Part shown: in pieces, positions 43,955 through 53,862 of the stretch
Numbering within the stretch: position 1 is the stretch's first letter
Layout of the letters: each line of letters begins with the position of its first letter
NCBI GenBank assembly: GCA_028710885.1
Contig: JAQTTG010000003.1
Location: 62,001 to 126,000, forward strand
Direction of reading: 5' to 3'
From: Sulfuricurvum sp.
Lineage (GTDB): Bacteria; Campylobacterota; Campylobacteria; Campylobacterales; Sulfurimonadaceae
DNA: 64,000 nucleotides
The notes under the pieces: model-generated
What the model was told of the DNA's origin: nothing
What the model saw: only the letters and a program-made list of their open reading frames with translations
Database searches by the model: none
Program-made: the position numbers and the translations under genes

Positions 43955-46297
43955 ATGAACAAAGAGTGCATAGTCTTTCCGACAGCTAGGTGCATACGAG
44001 AAGCAATTGAGCATTCTGTTGAGATCTTTTTACCTCAGACAATGACGATGGGAGAATTTCTCTCCCGTGCGTATGTTACGGTAGGGAGAATCATTCCAGA
44101 TGAAGATCTACGCTTATTGGCAATGCACGAAGCCTCTGATTTTTCCGCCTTTTCCGCACTTCAAATCGAGCGAAACTTTTTCAGTTTTATCCAAAATTCC
44201 GAGTATTTGTTTCGTTTTTTCGAAGAGCTCTCTTCGGAGCAGGTTTCGATAGAAGTTCTCCAATCGGTAGATGTTTATGGAGAATATGAAGAGCACATAG
44301 CAATTCTTAAACGGCTTCGTGAACGGTATAAAGAGATAGTTGAGCGCGAGGGGTGGGCGGATCGGATATTTAACTCCGAACACACAACTATACAGCACGA
44401 TTTTTTGCGTAACTTTGAGACGATTACCATTATGGTCGAGGGGTATTTGAGCCGACATGAAATCGCACTTTTACGAGAGTGTGCCAAACATCTTGAGATT
44501 ATTATTCTCTATAACACGACGTACTATAATAAAAAAATGACGACACGATTTGAGGAGATGGGATTTGCTCTCCAAGATGGGACGGAGTATCGATTATCCC
44601 TCAGTGAAATCAAAATTTTAGATGAGAGAGCGCTTCATATAAATCGAGATGTGACGTGTGAAGTGTTTCATACGCGTCTCTCGCAGATGGGATTTATCAA
44701 ATCATCTATCGAAGCATTTGTGCAAGAGGGGATTGCACCTGAGAAAATAGCGGTCGTATTACCCGATGAAGATGCGGCTACGATGTTAAAGGAGTTCGAC
44801 AGCGAGGGGAACTTCAACTTCGCGATGGGAGAGCCTTTTAGCAAGTGTACACTCTACAGAGAATTAGAGAGTATCATCCTCTTTTTAGACGAAGCGAGTG
44901 TTTTGAACCGTGAGAGAATCCGAAACATCAAAACGGAAACGATTGATTGGTTTAAAGCCCATTATCCGAAAAAATTTCACTTTTCACAGCTGGAAGAATT
45001 GACAGGATTGTTGGAAGGTGCCGATGAAGAGTCAATGGAGATCGTTCGTGATGAACTTCACCGTTTCAGTCACCTTTCTCATGCTTTAGAGATGATGGAT
45101 TTTAGAGCCGTATTTCGAATTTTTATGAACCGACTGGCTCAGCAGAGTATCGATGATGTCCGCGGGGGAAAAATCACCGTTATGGGGCTGTTGGAGACAC
45201 GCGGCGTTTCATTTGAGGGGGTAGTGATCGTCGATTTTAATGAGGGGTATGTCCCGCACAAAAGCGAGAAAGACCTCTTTTTGAACACCAAAACCCGTGA
45301 ATACGCAGGTCTTCCGAGCGCCCATGATCGCGAATCCCTCCAAAAACACTACTACTCGATCCTCTTTAACCGTGCCAAAAAAGTTGCACTCGGATGTGTC
45401 CAAAACGCCGAATCGGTACCATCGCGCTTTTTGCTTCAATTAGGGATTAAGAGTATCCCTGCACAGTATCGGTACGAAGAGGTATTATTCACAGCTGCGA
45501 GCTTTAACGTCCGGCAAGTGAAAAGCTATGAGTGTGAATACGATTTTACCGCCTATCCCCTCTCATCAAGCGGCATCAAAAGCTTTTTGAGCTGTAAAAG
45601 ACAATTCTATTATCGTTACATAGAGCGCATACGAGATCATGAACTACCGCGAGATCTTTCGCAAGAGCGAGATATCGGAAATGCACTGCACAGTGCGCTT
45701 GAGAAGGTGTTTACAGAGAGAAAGAGCTATTCCTCTGCAACTCAGATCAAAGAAGCTCTTCGTGCCGTGTGGGAAGAGAGTGGTGGTGATGATCCACTGG
45801 AACGACATATGAAACGGCTATGGCTCGATAAATTAGATCTCTTTTATGAGTATGAAGCATCACGCTTTGCATCGGGGGTACGGGTTCTTTATACCGAAAA
45901 AGAGATGAGTACGACAGTGGAGGGGATAACCCTCACCGGACGAGTCGATCGGATTGATGAAGCCGAGGGGAAATTCGAAGTGATCGATTATAAAAGCGGT
46001 AAATACCCCGATACTAACAAAGAACCAAAAGAGAGTGATGAGGATTATCAGCTCAGTGTGTATGCTCTTCTTGCGGGTGAGTTGGGGCAGGTGGCACGAT
46101 GCGGCTACTATGACTTGAATAAGGGAGAGTTGAAAATAGAGCAATTTTTGGAAGTGAAAATAGCCAAATTGCGTGAGATATTGGCGTATATGGCCTCTGC
46201 GAAAACATGGGAATGGGAGATGTGCGAGGAGCTGAGCCGATGCCGCTATTGTCCCTATGTCTATCTCTGCCATCGGGAGGTGATGCGTGGAGTTTGA
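43955..46297 (+). CDS. addB: AddB-like helicase-nuclease subunit
   Basis: Subunit of the AddAB enzyme that resects double-strand breaks for RecA. It has 780 residues, shorter than B. subtilis AddB. The N-terminal part is a degenerate helicase fold. The C-terminal PD-(D/E)XK nuclease shows GRVDRIDE and VIDYKSGK (about 648-675). An iron-sulfur set is visible: one Cys in FLSCKRQFYY near 548 and a C-x2-C-x5-C group (CRYCPYVYLC) near 765-774, the same spacing as in B. subtilis AddB. It overlaps addA by 11 bases. Confidence 0.9.
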   Translation: MNKECIVFPTARCIREAIEHSVEIFLPQTMTMGEFLSRAYVTVGRIIPDEDLRLLAMHEASDFSAFSALQIERNFFSFIQNSEYLFRFFEELSSEQVSIEVLQSVDVYGEYEEHIAILKRLRERYKEIVEREGWADRIFNSEHTTIQHDFLRNFETITIMVEGYLSRHEIALLRECAKHLEIIILYNTTYYNKKMTTRFEEMGFALQDGTEYRLSLSEIKILDERALHINRDVTCEVFHTRLSQMGFIKSSIEAFVQEGIAPEKIAVVLPDEDAATMLKEFDSEGNFNFAMGEPFSKCTLYRELESIILFLDEASVLNRERIRNIKTETIDWFKAHYPKKFHFSQLEELTGLLEGADEESMEIVRDELHRFSHLSHALEMMDFRAVFRIFMNRLAQQSIDDVRGGKITVMGLLETRGVSFEGVVIVDFNEGYVPHKSEKDLFLNTKTREYAGLPSAHDRESLQKHYYSILFNRAKKVALGCVQNAESVPSRFLLQLGIKSIPAQYRYEEVLFTAASFNVRQVKSYECEYDFTAYPLSSSGIKSFLSCKRQFYYRYIERIRDHELPRDLSQERDIGNALHSALEKVFTERKSYSSATQIKEALRAVWEESGGDDPLERHMKRLWLDKLDLFYEYEASRFASGVRVLYTEKEMSTTVEGITLTGRVDRIDEAEGKFEVIDYKSGKYPDTNKEPKESDEDYQLSVYALLAGELGQVARCGYYDLNKGELKIEQFLEVKIAKLREILAYMASAKTWEWEMCEELSRCRYCPYVYLCHREVMRGV

Positions 46298-48989
46298 ACC
46301 GTTTTTAGCCTATGAAGCAAGTGCGGGGAGCGGTAAAACGTTTAATCTTGTCGTCCGTTATTTGAGCCTCCTCTTTATGGGGGAGAACCCCTCTTCGATT
46401 GTTGCTTTGACTTTTACCAACAAAGCGGCGAATGAGATGTTGGAGCGGATTATTGTAACACTCGAAGAGCTGCCATCGCGTAGTGAACTTGCTCATATCG
46501 CACGTCTAAGCGGAATCGATGAAGAGACTATTTTAGAAGAACGCCCTAAAGTACTTGTGCGATTTTTGCGTTCCGATATCCAAATCTCTACTATCGATAA
46601 ATTTTTCGGTCGGATATTACGTAAATTTGCCCTCAATGCCGGATTAATGCCAACTTTTAAAACGGTACAAAATCATCATGAAACGGCATTGCTTGAGCGA
46701 TTTTTAAACGAGGTGGAGGTGTCTCACTCAGAGAGTGCCTTGGTCCATTTATCGATTTTGAGTGACAAACGGCTTGGGGATCTTTTTTCGCTCCTCTCTT
46801 CGCTGTATTCCAAGTACAAAGAGTTAAATCTAGATGCGTACGGTACGCTCAGTATTCCCGATGATACCAGTGCGCAGACTTTGGATATTGCACGAGAACT
46901 CTCTACCCTCGTACTCTCAAAACCGCTCAGTGATCGCGCTACAAAAATAATGCAGATCGAAAATTATGAGGATCTATTAGGTAAAACTTGGCTGCAAAAA
47001 CCGACTCTGGAATATTGGGATTTTAAAAAAAGCTATGAACCTCGGATGGATGAGTTGCTCCATGAACTTCAAAGCGCTGTGGCCATACAGATGCGCCGTC
47101 GCGAAGTGCTCTATTTCAAAGAGCTATTTTCGATTTTAAAGCTTTACATCAAAAGCCGACAAAGTATGGCGGTGCAGAGCAATGAACTGAGCTTTGATGA
47201 TATTACCCTGAATGTTCATACCCTTTTACGGGAAAAACTGGAGAGTGAATTTCTCTATTTCCGCCTCGATTCCCGCCTCAAACATCTTCTTCTCGATGAG
47301 TTTCAAGATACCAGCGTCATTCAGTTCGATATTCTCCGTCCACTGATCGAAGAGATCCGATCCGGTGTCGGGGTGAACGAAGGGGGGAGCTTCTTTTTTG
47401 TCGGAGATGTAAAACAGTCTATTTACCGTTTTCGCGGCGGGGTGAGCGCACTGTTTCATCAGGTCGCGGAGTTATTCGATGTTCGAGTGGAACCTTTGAG
47501 AGTCAACTACCGATCCCGCAGTGAAATTGTCAATTTTGTTAATAGCGTGTTTGAGGGGAAGATTAAAGGATATATTCCTCAGCAAAGCCCGCAAAGTTTC
47601 GTGGGAGGGTATGTCGAGGTAACGAGCAGTGAAGATCTCCTCCAGAGCCTCGGTGAGAAGATTGCAGCATTGATCGGCGCAGGGATAATACCCGAAGAGA
47701 TTGCCATTTTGACCGCAACCAACAAAGACGGGAGTGCGGTAGAAGAGACGTTGAGTGAGCTGGGATACGATGTGGTGACGGAGACGACGGCACGTCTGAT
47801 AGCTCAACGAAGCGTCCGCGCTATCATCGAGTATCTTCGCTACTGTTATTTCACAGAATCAATTTACCGCTCCAACTGTGCGGCACTTTTAGGTGTCGAG
47901 GCATCTTTAATCGAATGTCATGAGGTGAGCGAAGTGCTGAGTGCGGTAATCGCTTTTGTTAGACAATTTAAGATTGCCGATAAAAGTGCGTTGATGTTTA
48001 TTGAAGCATTGAGAAGTTACCGCGATATCGAAGAGGTCGTTTTTGAAGTTGATCGTTTGGAGACCTCTTCGCCCCAAAGTGATCTTAAAGGTATACGGAT
48101 TATGACGGTCCATAAATCCAAAGGGCTGGAGTTTGAACATGTCATTGTCCTGGATCGGCTCGGAACGCCTCGGAGTCATAATGACGCTATCGTTTATGAA
48201 TATGATGGGGCACAACTGCGGGGGATGCACTATCGAATAAAAGGGCGTGAAGCATTAGATCCGACGTATGCCAAGGCATTAGAGGCGGAAAAAAGAGCCT
48301 CGGATGAAGATCAGCTCAATGCGCTGTATGTCGCATTGACCCGTGCAGTAGAGTCACTGAGTGTGATTACAAAAAGAAAGAGCTCATGGTTTGATCCGCT
48401 TGAACTGAGTGCATCGGTACAAGGAGAGCTGGAAATAAAACCTCGAAACCATGAACCTATACTTCAGCCAAAAGAGGTCGATTTTAAAGCGCTTCAATTC
48501 GGTCGACAAGACGAGAGCATTCGCTCTGCTAAAGAAGCAACGTATGATTATGCGGCGGTTCAGTTTGGGTTGGCATTGCATTATACGCTGGAGATGATGG
48601 GAGAGTTTACGCTCATTTCACTGCACAATGCCATTGAATCAACCCGTAACCGATATGGGGCAACTTTGCAAGCGGGTGCGATGGAAGAGATTTCTCAAAG
48701 GATAGAACGATTGATTTATGATGAGCAGTTCGGTGCTCTTACACGGGGGATAGTGCGAAAAGAGCAGATGATACGTCATAAAGGGAACTTGGGTGTAATC
48801 GACCTCCTTGTAGAACAAGAGAGCGGATTGGTGATCATCGATTATAAAAGCGGACGGGAAGAGGAGCAAAAACATCGCGAGCAAATTTATCGGTATGCCG
48901 ACGCGATACGTGCATTTACCGATAAGGATGTTCAAGGGTATGTGTGTTATCTCATGGGAGATAGAATCGAATGGATGAAGTGCTTATAA
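46287..48989 (+). CDS. addA: AddA-like UvrD-type helicase-nuclease
   Basis: ATP-driven helicase and nuclease of 900 residues that pairs with AddB in break repair. It starts at GTG 46287 with GGGAGG upstream. Helicase motifs: Walker A ASAGSGKTF at 11-19, LTFTNKAANEM near 41-51, DEFQDTS near 337-343, GDVKQSIYRFRGG near 374-386, MTVHKSKGLEF near 604-614 and VALTRA near 683. The C-terminal nuclease has VIDLLVEQ and IIDYKSGR near 835-855. Overlap with addB implies coupled synthesis. Confidence 0.93.
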   Translation: MEFEPFLAYEASAGSGKTFNLVVRYLSLLFMGENPSSIVALTFTNKAANEMLERIIVTLEELPSRSELAHIARLSGIDEETILEERPKVLVRFLRSDIQISTIDKFFGRILRKFALNAGLMPTFKTVQNHHETALLERFLNEVEVSHSESALVHLSILSDKRLGDLFSLLSSLYSKYKELNLDAYGTLSIPDDTSAQTLDIARELSTLVLSKPLSDRATKIMQIENYEDLLGKTWLQKPTLEYWDFKKSYEPRMDELLHELQSAVAIQMRRREVLYFKELFSILKLYIKSRQSMAVQSNELSFDDITLNVHTLLREKLESEFLYFRLDSRLKHLLLDEFQDTSVIQFDILRPLIEEIRSGVGVNEGGSFFFVGDVKQSIYRFRGGVSALFHQVAELFDVRVEPLRVNYRSRSEIVNFVNSVFEGKIKGYIPQQSPQSFVGGYVEVTSSEDLLQSLGEKIAALIGAGIIPEEIAILTATNKDGSAVEETLSELGYDVVTETTARLIAQRSVRAIIEYLRYCYFTESIYRSNCAALLGVEASLIECHEVSEVLSAVIAFVRQFKIADKSALMFIEALRSYRDIEEVVFEVDRLETSSPQSDLKGIRIMTVHKSKGLEFEHVIVLDRLGTPRSHNDAIVYEYDGAQLRGMHYRIKGREALDPTYAKALEAEKRASDEDQLNALYVALTRAVESLSVITKRKSSWFDPLELSASVQGELEIKPRNHEPILQPKEVDFKALQFGRQDESIRSAKEATYDYAAVQFGLALHYTLEMMGEFTLISLHNAIESTRNRYGATLQAGAMEEISQRIERLIYDEQFGALTRGIVRKEQMIRHKGNLGVIDLLVEQESGLVIIDYKSGREEEQKHREQIYRYADAIRAFTDKDVQGYVCYLMGDRIEWMKCL

Positions 48990-49070
48990 AAAACTTAATT
49001 TCAGCAGATTATAAGTTTAAAAGGGTACAATTTCGCCACTATTTATAGAGACTTTAAAAGGAGACTCAAG

Positions 49071-49493
49071 ATGAAATTTACTAAAATTGCTTCACCTGAG
49101 CAAATCGAGCGTAAATGGGTTTTGATCGATGCGGAAGGGAAAACATTCGGTCGTATCATGACTGATGTTGCTACTCGTCTTCGCGGTAAAGATAAACCTT
49201 ATTTTACCCCAAATATCGACTGTGGTGACTTCGTTGTTATCATTAACGCTGAAAAAGCGATTATTAATGGTGGCGGTAAAGCGGCTACTAAAACATACCA
49301 CCGTCACACAGGTTACTTCGGTAACGTAAAAAGTGAAAAATTTACAGAACTTTTGGCTACTAACCCAGAAAAAGTTTTCAAACTTGCAGCTCGCGGTATG
49401 CTTCCTAAAACAAAATTGGGTCGCGCAATGCTCAAAAAATTGAAAGTCTATGCAGGTGCTGAACACCCTCACTCTGCACAGATCGCTAAGTAA
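49071..49493 (+). CDS. rplM: 50S ribosomal protein L13
   Basis: Large-subunit protein needed early in 50S assembly. The 140 residues fit. RKWVLIDAEGKTFGR, RGKDKPYFTPNIDCGDFVVIINAEK and AARGMLPKTKLGRAML are family blocks. AAAGGAG ribosome site. Paired with rpsI after nine bases, the usual bacterial arrangement. Confidence 0.98.
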   Translation: MKFTKIASPEQIERKWVLIDAEGKTFGRIMTDVATRLRGKDKPYFTPNIDCGDFVVIINAEKAIINGGGKAATKTYHRHTGYFGNVKSEKFTELLATNPEKVFKLAARGMLPKTKLGRAMLKKLKVYAGAEHPHSAQIAK

Positions 49494-49502
49494 GGATAAA
49501 CC

Positions 49503-49892
49503 ATGGCAAAAACGTATGCAACCGGAAGAAGAAAATCTTCAATCGCTAAAGTATGGCTTGCTCCGGGTACAGGTAAAATCACTGTAAACGGTCTTTCACT
49601 CGACGCATGGCTCGGTGGTCTTGAAGCAAAAAAATTGCGTGTTACTCAACCGCTTTCTTTGACAAAACAAGATACATCGGTTGATATCACTGCGACTACT
49701 CTTGGTGGTGGTTTTTCTGGTCAATCAGATGCACTTCGTCACGGTATTTCACGCGCTCTTTGTGCGTTTGATCCATCATTCCGTGCGGTTCTTAAACCGT
49801 TTGGTATGCTGACTCGTGACTCACGTATTGTTGAGCGTAAGAAACCGGGTAAACGCAAAGCGCGCCGTTCTCCACAATTCTCAAAACGTTAA
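49503..49892 (+). CDS. rpsI: 30S ribosomal protein S9
   Basis: Small-subunit protein whose basic C-terminal tail reaches the P-site tRNA. It has 129 residues, with [14 protein letters not shown] at 5-18, [15 protein letters not shown] near 72-86 and the end [11 protein letters not shown], the standard terminal lysine-arginine form. Followed by an intrinsic terminator. Confidence 0.98.
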   Translation: MAKTYATGRRKSSIAKVWLAPGTGKITVNGLSLDAWLGGLEAKKLRVTQPLSLTKQDTSVDITATTLGGGFSGQSDALRHGISRALCAFDPSFRAVLKPFGMLTRDSRIVERKKPGKRKARRSPQFSKR

Positions 49893-49900
49893 TCGTTTTC

Positions 49901-49935
49901 TCTTCCCATTCGGGAAGAAGTTTCTCTTTTCTTCT
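49901..49935 (+). terminator. Intrinsic terminator of rplM-rpsI
   Basis: TCTTCCC/GGGAAGA, 7 bp with a 4-base loop, nine bases after the rpsI stop, followed by a T- and C-rich tract. Confidence 0.65.
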
Positions 49936-50000
49936 TTATTCCTCTTTTAAAATATCTTTTTCACTTTTTTGTTTTTATTCAGTATTAGGCATAGAAAGCT

Positions 50001-50006
50001 TATAAT
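50001..50006 (+). promoter_or_regulatory. Candidate -10 box of eptA
   Basis: TATAAT 28 bases before the GTG start of eptA, preceded by T-rich sequence with no clear -35 box. Confidence 0.45.
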
Positions 50007-50033
50007 ACCCTAATCAATTTAACCGGAGTCGCA

Positions 50034-51635
50034 GTGTTTTTTACTTTTTTAAAGCCTAAAAAGGCACAAATAGTTATTGTTTTCGTTTCACTTTTTTTTG
50101 TTCTTTTTGCAAACGGAGCTTTTTTTAAGCATGTATTAGAAGTGTATCCTTTTGTTGGTGGGAATATTTATTTTGTTCTATCTTTAGGAATTGTTTTGTT
50201 GTGTGCAACGGTGATTGTACTGACACTGCTTAGTTGGCGTTATACGCTAAAACCTTTACTAATCATAATATTATTGGTATCCTCGATGGTCGCTTATTTC
50301 ATGGATGCGTATGATGTTGTTATAGATACACACATGATTCAAAATTTATTAGAAACTAATATCAAAGAATCGGCTGATTTATTGAGTTTGAAACAAGTTC
50401 TTTATTTTCTTGTATTGGGAGTGATCCCTTCCATTATTTTATTTCGCATTAAAATCGTTTCCAGAACATTAAAAGAGACGATAATTGATAAAGCAAAATC
50501 AATTGCTATTTCTTTGGTTATTGCGGTTTTGATGATTTTTTCATTCAGTAAATACTACACCTCTTTTTTCCGAGAGCATAAACCCTTGCGTTATTATACA
50601 AATCCGGCATTTTATATCTATTCGTTAGGCTCATATGTTCAAAAAACATTTTCTCATCCTTATAGCGGGTTAATCTCAATCGGGCAAGATGCAAAAATTG
50701 TTGCAGAGAATAACGAGCCTCGGAAATTGATCATTCTTGTCGTTGGAGAAGCGGTGCGATGGGACCATTTTTCTTTGAATGGATATGAACGTGAAACAAC
50801 TCCACTTTTGAAAAAAGAGGATGTTATTAATTACACACAATTCACATCATGCGGTACTGAAACAGCAGTATCCGTACCTTGTATGTTTTCATCATTTGGA
50901 CGTGAACATTATGAAAAAGAACAAGCACTGCATACTGAAAATGTATTGGATATCATGAAGCGAGCAGGCGTGAATATTCTTTGGCGTGAGAATAATTCTG
51001 ATTCTAAAGGAGTTGCACAACGGGTGGAATTCCAAAATTATCAATCACCTAAAAACAATAGTATTTGCGATGAAGAGTGTCGAGATGAGGGGATGTTGGT
51101 TGGATTGCAAGGGTATATCGATTCCCATCCGAAAGGGGATATCCTTATTGTCTTGCATCAAATGGGGAATCATGGTCCGGCGTATTATAAACGTTATCCA
51201 AAACAATATGAAAAATATACCCCAGTCTGTAAAACGAATCAATTAGAGCAGTGTTCAAAAGAAGAAATTACCAACGCTTATGATAACTCAATTTTGTATA
51301 CGGATACATTTTTATCCAAAGTGATTGGATTACTCAAAGACAATGATAAAAATTATGCTACCGGAATGTTTTATTTAAGCGATCATGGTGAGTCATTAGG
51401 GGAAAAAGGTCTCTATTTGCATGGGTTTCCTTACAGTATTGCACCGGAAGCTCAAAAACATATTCCTGCCGTGATGTGGTTTGGAAAACAGTTCAATATT
51501 GATAAAGCGAAGATCGCAGAGAATGCAAAATTACCTCAAACTCAGGACTCCGTATTTCATACTTTATTAGGATATTCTGAAGTTAATACATCTGTTTATA
51601 AACCTGAACTTGATCTTTTACATGTTGGCCGTTAA
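50034..51635 (+). CDS. eptA: EptA-like phosphoethanolamine transferase
   Basis: Inner-membrane enzyme that adds phosphoethanolamine from phosphatidylethanolamine to lipid A, and in C. jejuni also to the flagellar rod. It starts at GTG 50034 and has 533 residues. Five membrane helices lie in the first 200 residues. The periplasmic sulfatase-like domain shows VVGEAVRWDHFSLNGY near 236-251, the nucleophile Thr in SCGTETAVSVPCMFSS near 271-286, LHQMGNHGPAYYKRYP, and LSDHGESLGE near 448-457 with the zinc Asp-His. Disulfide cysteines are present as in family members. Overlaps the PAP2 gene. Confidence 0.93.
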   Translation: MFFTFLKPKKAQIVIVFVSLFFVLFANGAFFKHVLEVYPFVGGNIYFVLSLGIVLLCATVIVLTLLSWRYTLKPLLIIILLVSSMVAYFMDAYDVVIDTHMIQNLLETNIKESADLLSLKQVLYFLVLGVIPSIILFRIKIVSRTLKETIIDKAKSIAISLVIAVLMIFSFSKYYTSFFREHKPLRYYTNPAFYIYSLGSYVQKTFSHPYSGLISIGQDAKIVAENNEPRKLIILVVGEAVRWDHFSLNGYERETTPLLKKEDVINYTQFTSCGTETAVSVPCMFSSFGREHYEKEQALHTENVLDIMKRAGVNILWRENNSDSKGVAQRVEFQNYQSPKNNSICDEECRDEGMLVGLQGYIDSHPKGDILIVLHQMGNHGPAYYKRYPKQYEKYTPVCKTNQLEQCSKEEITNAYDNSILYTDTFLSKVIGLLKDNDKNYATGMFYLSDHGESLGEKGLYLHGFPYSIAPEAQKHIPAVMWFGKQFNIDKAKIAENAKLPQTQDSVFHTLLGYSEVNTSVYKPELDLLHVGR

Positions 51636-52329
51636 AAATATATGGGTGAGTGCACTCGCCCTAATAGCCGTTATCCTTTTTTTTGGATTGAGTGGTGCTG
51701 ACATCTGGGTACAAAGCCATTTTTATAATCCGATAAATCATCAATGGATTTTAGATAGCAACCGTCCGATACCAAAATTTATTTTTTATGATGGGATCAA
51801 ACGGTTACTAATTATTATCGGAGTGGTTCTTTTAGTAGGGACAATTGCGTTTTGGAAACGCCCTTTTTTTCAGTTGTATCGACGTGGAATGGTGATTGTC
51901 CTTTTATCCTCTATTTTGGTGCCCGTTGTCATCGGTTCTCTTAAGGCAGTAACAAATATTCCTTGCCCAAAAAATTTGGAAATTTTCGGCGGAACTTATC
52001 CGCATACATGCGTTTGGGAGAAATATCCGAGTGATTTTTGTCATAAAGAGAAAATGAAATGTTGGCCGGCAGGACATGCAAGCGGTGGTTTCGCACTATT
52101 ATCGTTAGTTTATTTGTTTCGTACTCGAAGAAATAAAATTATTGCGGGTTCATCAGCCATGATTATTGGATGGAGTATGGGGACATATAAAATGATCATA
52201 GGAGATCATTTTTTAAGCCATACGGTTATCACAATGGTAATGGCTTGGTTTCTGATCTCTTTGATTGTAATGGCCACTAATACGGTTTGTGAGCGTAACC
52301 GCATACGTAAAGAGGCCGCAGCCAATTAG
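51622..52329 (+). CDS. PAP2 family phosphatase, possible LpxE-like lipid A phosphatase
   Basis: Membrane phosphatase of 235 residues from ATG 51622, overlapping eptA by 14 bases; a TTG at 51610 is an alternative. About six helices. The PAP2 triad is readable as K-x5-PCP near 114-122 (Cys in place of the usual Arg), CWPAGHASGG near 147-156 and Y-K-x5-DHFLSH near 190-201. Pairing with eptA recalls H. pylori HP0021/HP0022, where LpxE removes the 1-phosphate before EptA acts. The substrate here is inferred from that pairing; undecaprenyl or phosphatidylglycerol phosphate is also possible. Confidence 0.75.
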   Translation: MLAVKNIWVSALALIAVILFFGLSGADIWVQSHFYNPINHQWILDSNRPIPKFIFYDGIKRLLIIIGVVLLVGTIAFWKRPFFQLYRRGMVIVLLSSILVPVVIGSLKAVTNIPCPKNLEIFGGTYPHTCVWEKYPSDFCHKEKMKCWPAGHASGGFALLSLVYLFRTRRNKIIAGSSAMIIGWSMGTYKMIIGDHFLSHTVITMVMAWFLISLIVMATNTVCERNRIRKEAAAN

Positions 52330-52333
52330 ATGC

Positions 52334-52339
52334 TATAAT
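52334..52339 (+). promoter_or_regulatory. Candidate -10 box of the peptide-binding protein gene
   Basis: TATAAT 24 bases before the TTG start at 52363, just after the PAP2 stop codon. Confidence 0.4.
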
Positions 52340-52362
52340 CTCATCTAAAAATTGGGCTGAAA

Positions 52363-53862
52363 TTGAAATTTTTATTACTTTTATTGCAAAGTGTTTGGTT
52401 AATTGCTTCAACTCTTCACCTGAGCACTTCATCAAATCCAGCACGGCTAAATCCGATTATCGCAACCGATTCTGCAAGTGCTTCCATCTCCGGATTTTTA
52501 TTTAATGCGTTGGTGAAATACGATGAGAGTGGACAGAAAATTATCGGGGATTTGGCCGAATCGTACCGTTTTGTAACCCCGACGCTGATCGAATTCAAAC
52601 TGCGTCACGGGGTGAAATGGCATGACGGAAAAGCCTTTAGCGCTCGTGATGTCCTCTTTACCTACAATCTGATCAAATCTCCGAGTACGATTACCCCGTA
52701 TGCTTCTGATTTTCGGGTTATCAAAAGCGTTACCGCGGTTGATGATTATACCCTTCGCATAGCGTATGAAAAACCCTATTTCAAGGCATTGGAAGTGTGG
52801 ATGATGGGGATTGTTCCAGAGCATATTCTGAAAAATGACAAAGACATTATGGGGTCACAATTTAACACGCATCCTATCGGTACGGGTCCCTATATTCTCA
52901 AACAATTAGAGTTTTCCAAACAGATTGTGCTGGAAGCTAATCCTTCTTATTTTGAACACAAACCGAAGATCGAAAAAATTGTATTTCATGTTATCAGCGA
53001 TCCGATGACCCGTTTTTTGATGCTCAAATCGGGTCAAATCGATGTGGATTCATTGGAACCGATGCAATATGAACGGCAGTTGGATAAAAACTTCAAAAAC
53101 AGTTTTGCAACTTTGGAACTCCCTTCGCACACCTACACCTATCTTGGGTTTAATTTGAGATTGAAAAAATTTCAAGACCCTCGTGTCCGCGAAGCATTAT
53201 CGTTGGCAATCGACCGTCAAGCGCTGATCGATATTCTCTTCTTGAAGCACGGTACCGTGTGTACGGGTCCGTTTTTACCGGGGAGCAAAGGATTTAACGA
53301 TGAGGTTAAAGCCCCACAACGCAATCTTGAGCGCGCAAAAGAGCTCTTGAGGGCGGCAGGCTATACAAAAGTTCATCCTCTTGAGTTTGAAATCGCCACC
53401 TCGAACTCCAACGCAGTCCGCCCTTATGCGGCGGAAATTTTGCAACGGCAGCTGCTCGATGTCGGAGTTAAAGTGACACTGCGGATAATGGAATGGCAGG
53501 CATTTTTAAATACGGTTGTTGCTCCGCGTAAATTTGATACCGTATTATTAGGATGGCAACTCGCACCCACTCCTGATCCATACGCACTCTGGCACAGTGA
53601 TAGCGACGTAGCGGGAGGATTTAATCTGATTGGATACCACTCGAAGCGCACCGATCAACTGATCGAGGAGATGGAACGCTCTACTGATTCCGAAAAAACG
53701 GCAGTACTGCAACGTCAAATTTTTGCTCAAATTACGGGAGACAATCCGTATCTCTTTTTGGTTATCCCCAACGAGATCAATGTCTATAATCGTTCGATCA
53801 AGGGGATAAAACCGAGCATCAACGGTATTTGGGAAGATTACATCGATTGGGAGAAACAATAG
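52363..53862 (+). CDS. ABC transporter substrate-binding protein, peptide family
   Basis: Periplasmic solute-binding protein of SBP family 5 (OppA/DppA/NikA type), 499 residues, starting at TTG. The signal peptide covers about 1-17. RLNPIIATDSASASISGFLFNALV, LRHGVKWHDGKAFSARDVLFTYNLIK and DPRVREALSLAIDR are family blocks. No permease or ATPase gene is next to it, so it either serves a distant transporter or has another role. Substrate (peptide, nickel complex or other) is not readable. The last base of its stop overlaps the next GTG start. Confidence 0.85.
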   Translation: MKFLLLLLQSVWLIASTLHLSTSSNPARLNPIIATDSASASISGFLFNALVKYDESGQKIIGDLAESYRFVTPTLIEFKLRHGVKWHDGKAFSARDVLFTYNLIKSPSTITPYASDFRVIKSVTAVDDYTLRIAYEKPYFKALEVWMMGIVPEHILKNDKDIMGSQFNTHPIGTGPYILKQLEFSKQIVLEANPSYFEHKPKIEKIVFHVISDPMTRFLMLKSGQIDVDSLEPMQYERQLDKNFKNSFATLELPSHTYTYLGFNLRLKKFQDPRVREALSLAIDRQALIDILFLKHGTVCTGPFLPGSKGFNDEVKAPQRNLERAKELLRAAGYTKVHPLEFEIATSNSNAVRPYAAEILQRQLLDVGVKVTLRIMEWQAFLNTVVAPRKFDTVLLGWQLAPTPDPYALWHSDSDVAGGFNLIGYHSKRTDQLIEEMERSTDSEKTAVLQRQIFAQITGDNPYLFLVIPNEINVYNRSIKGIKPSINGIWEDYIDWEKQ

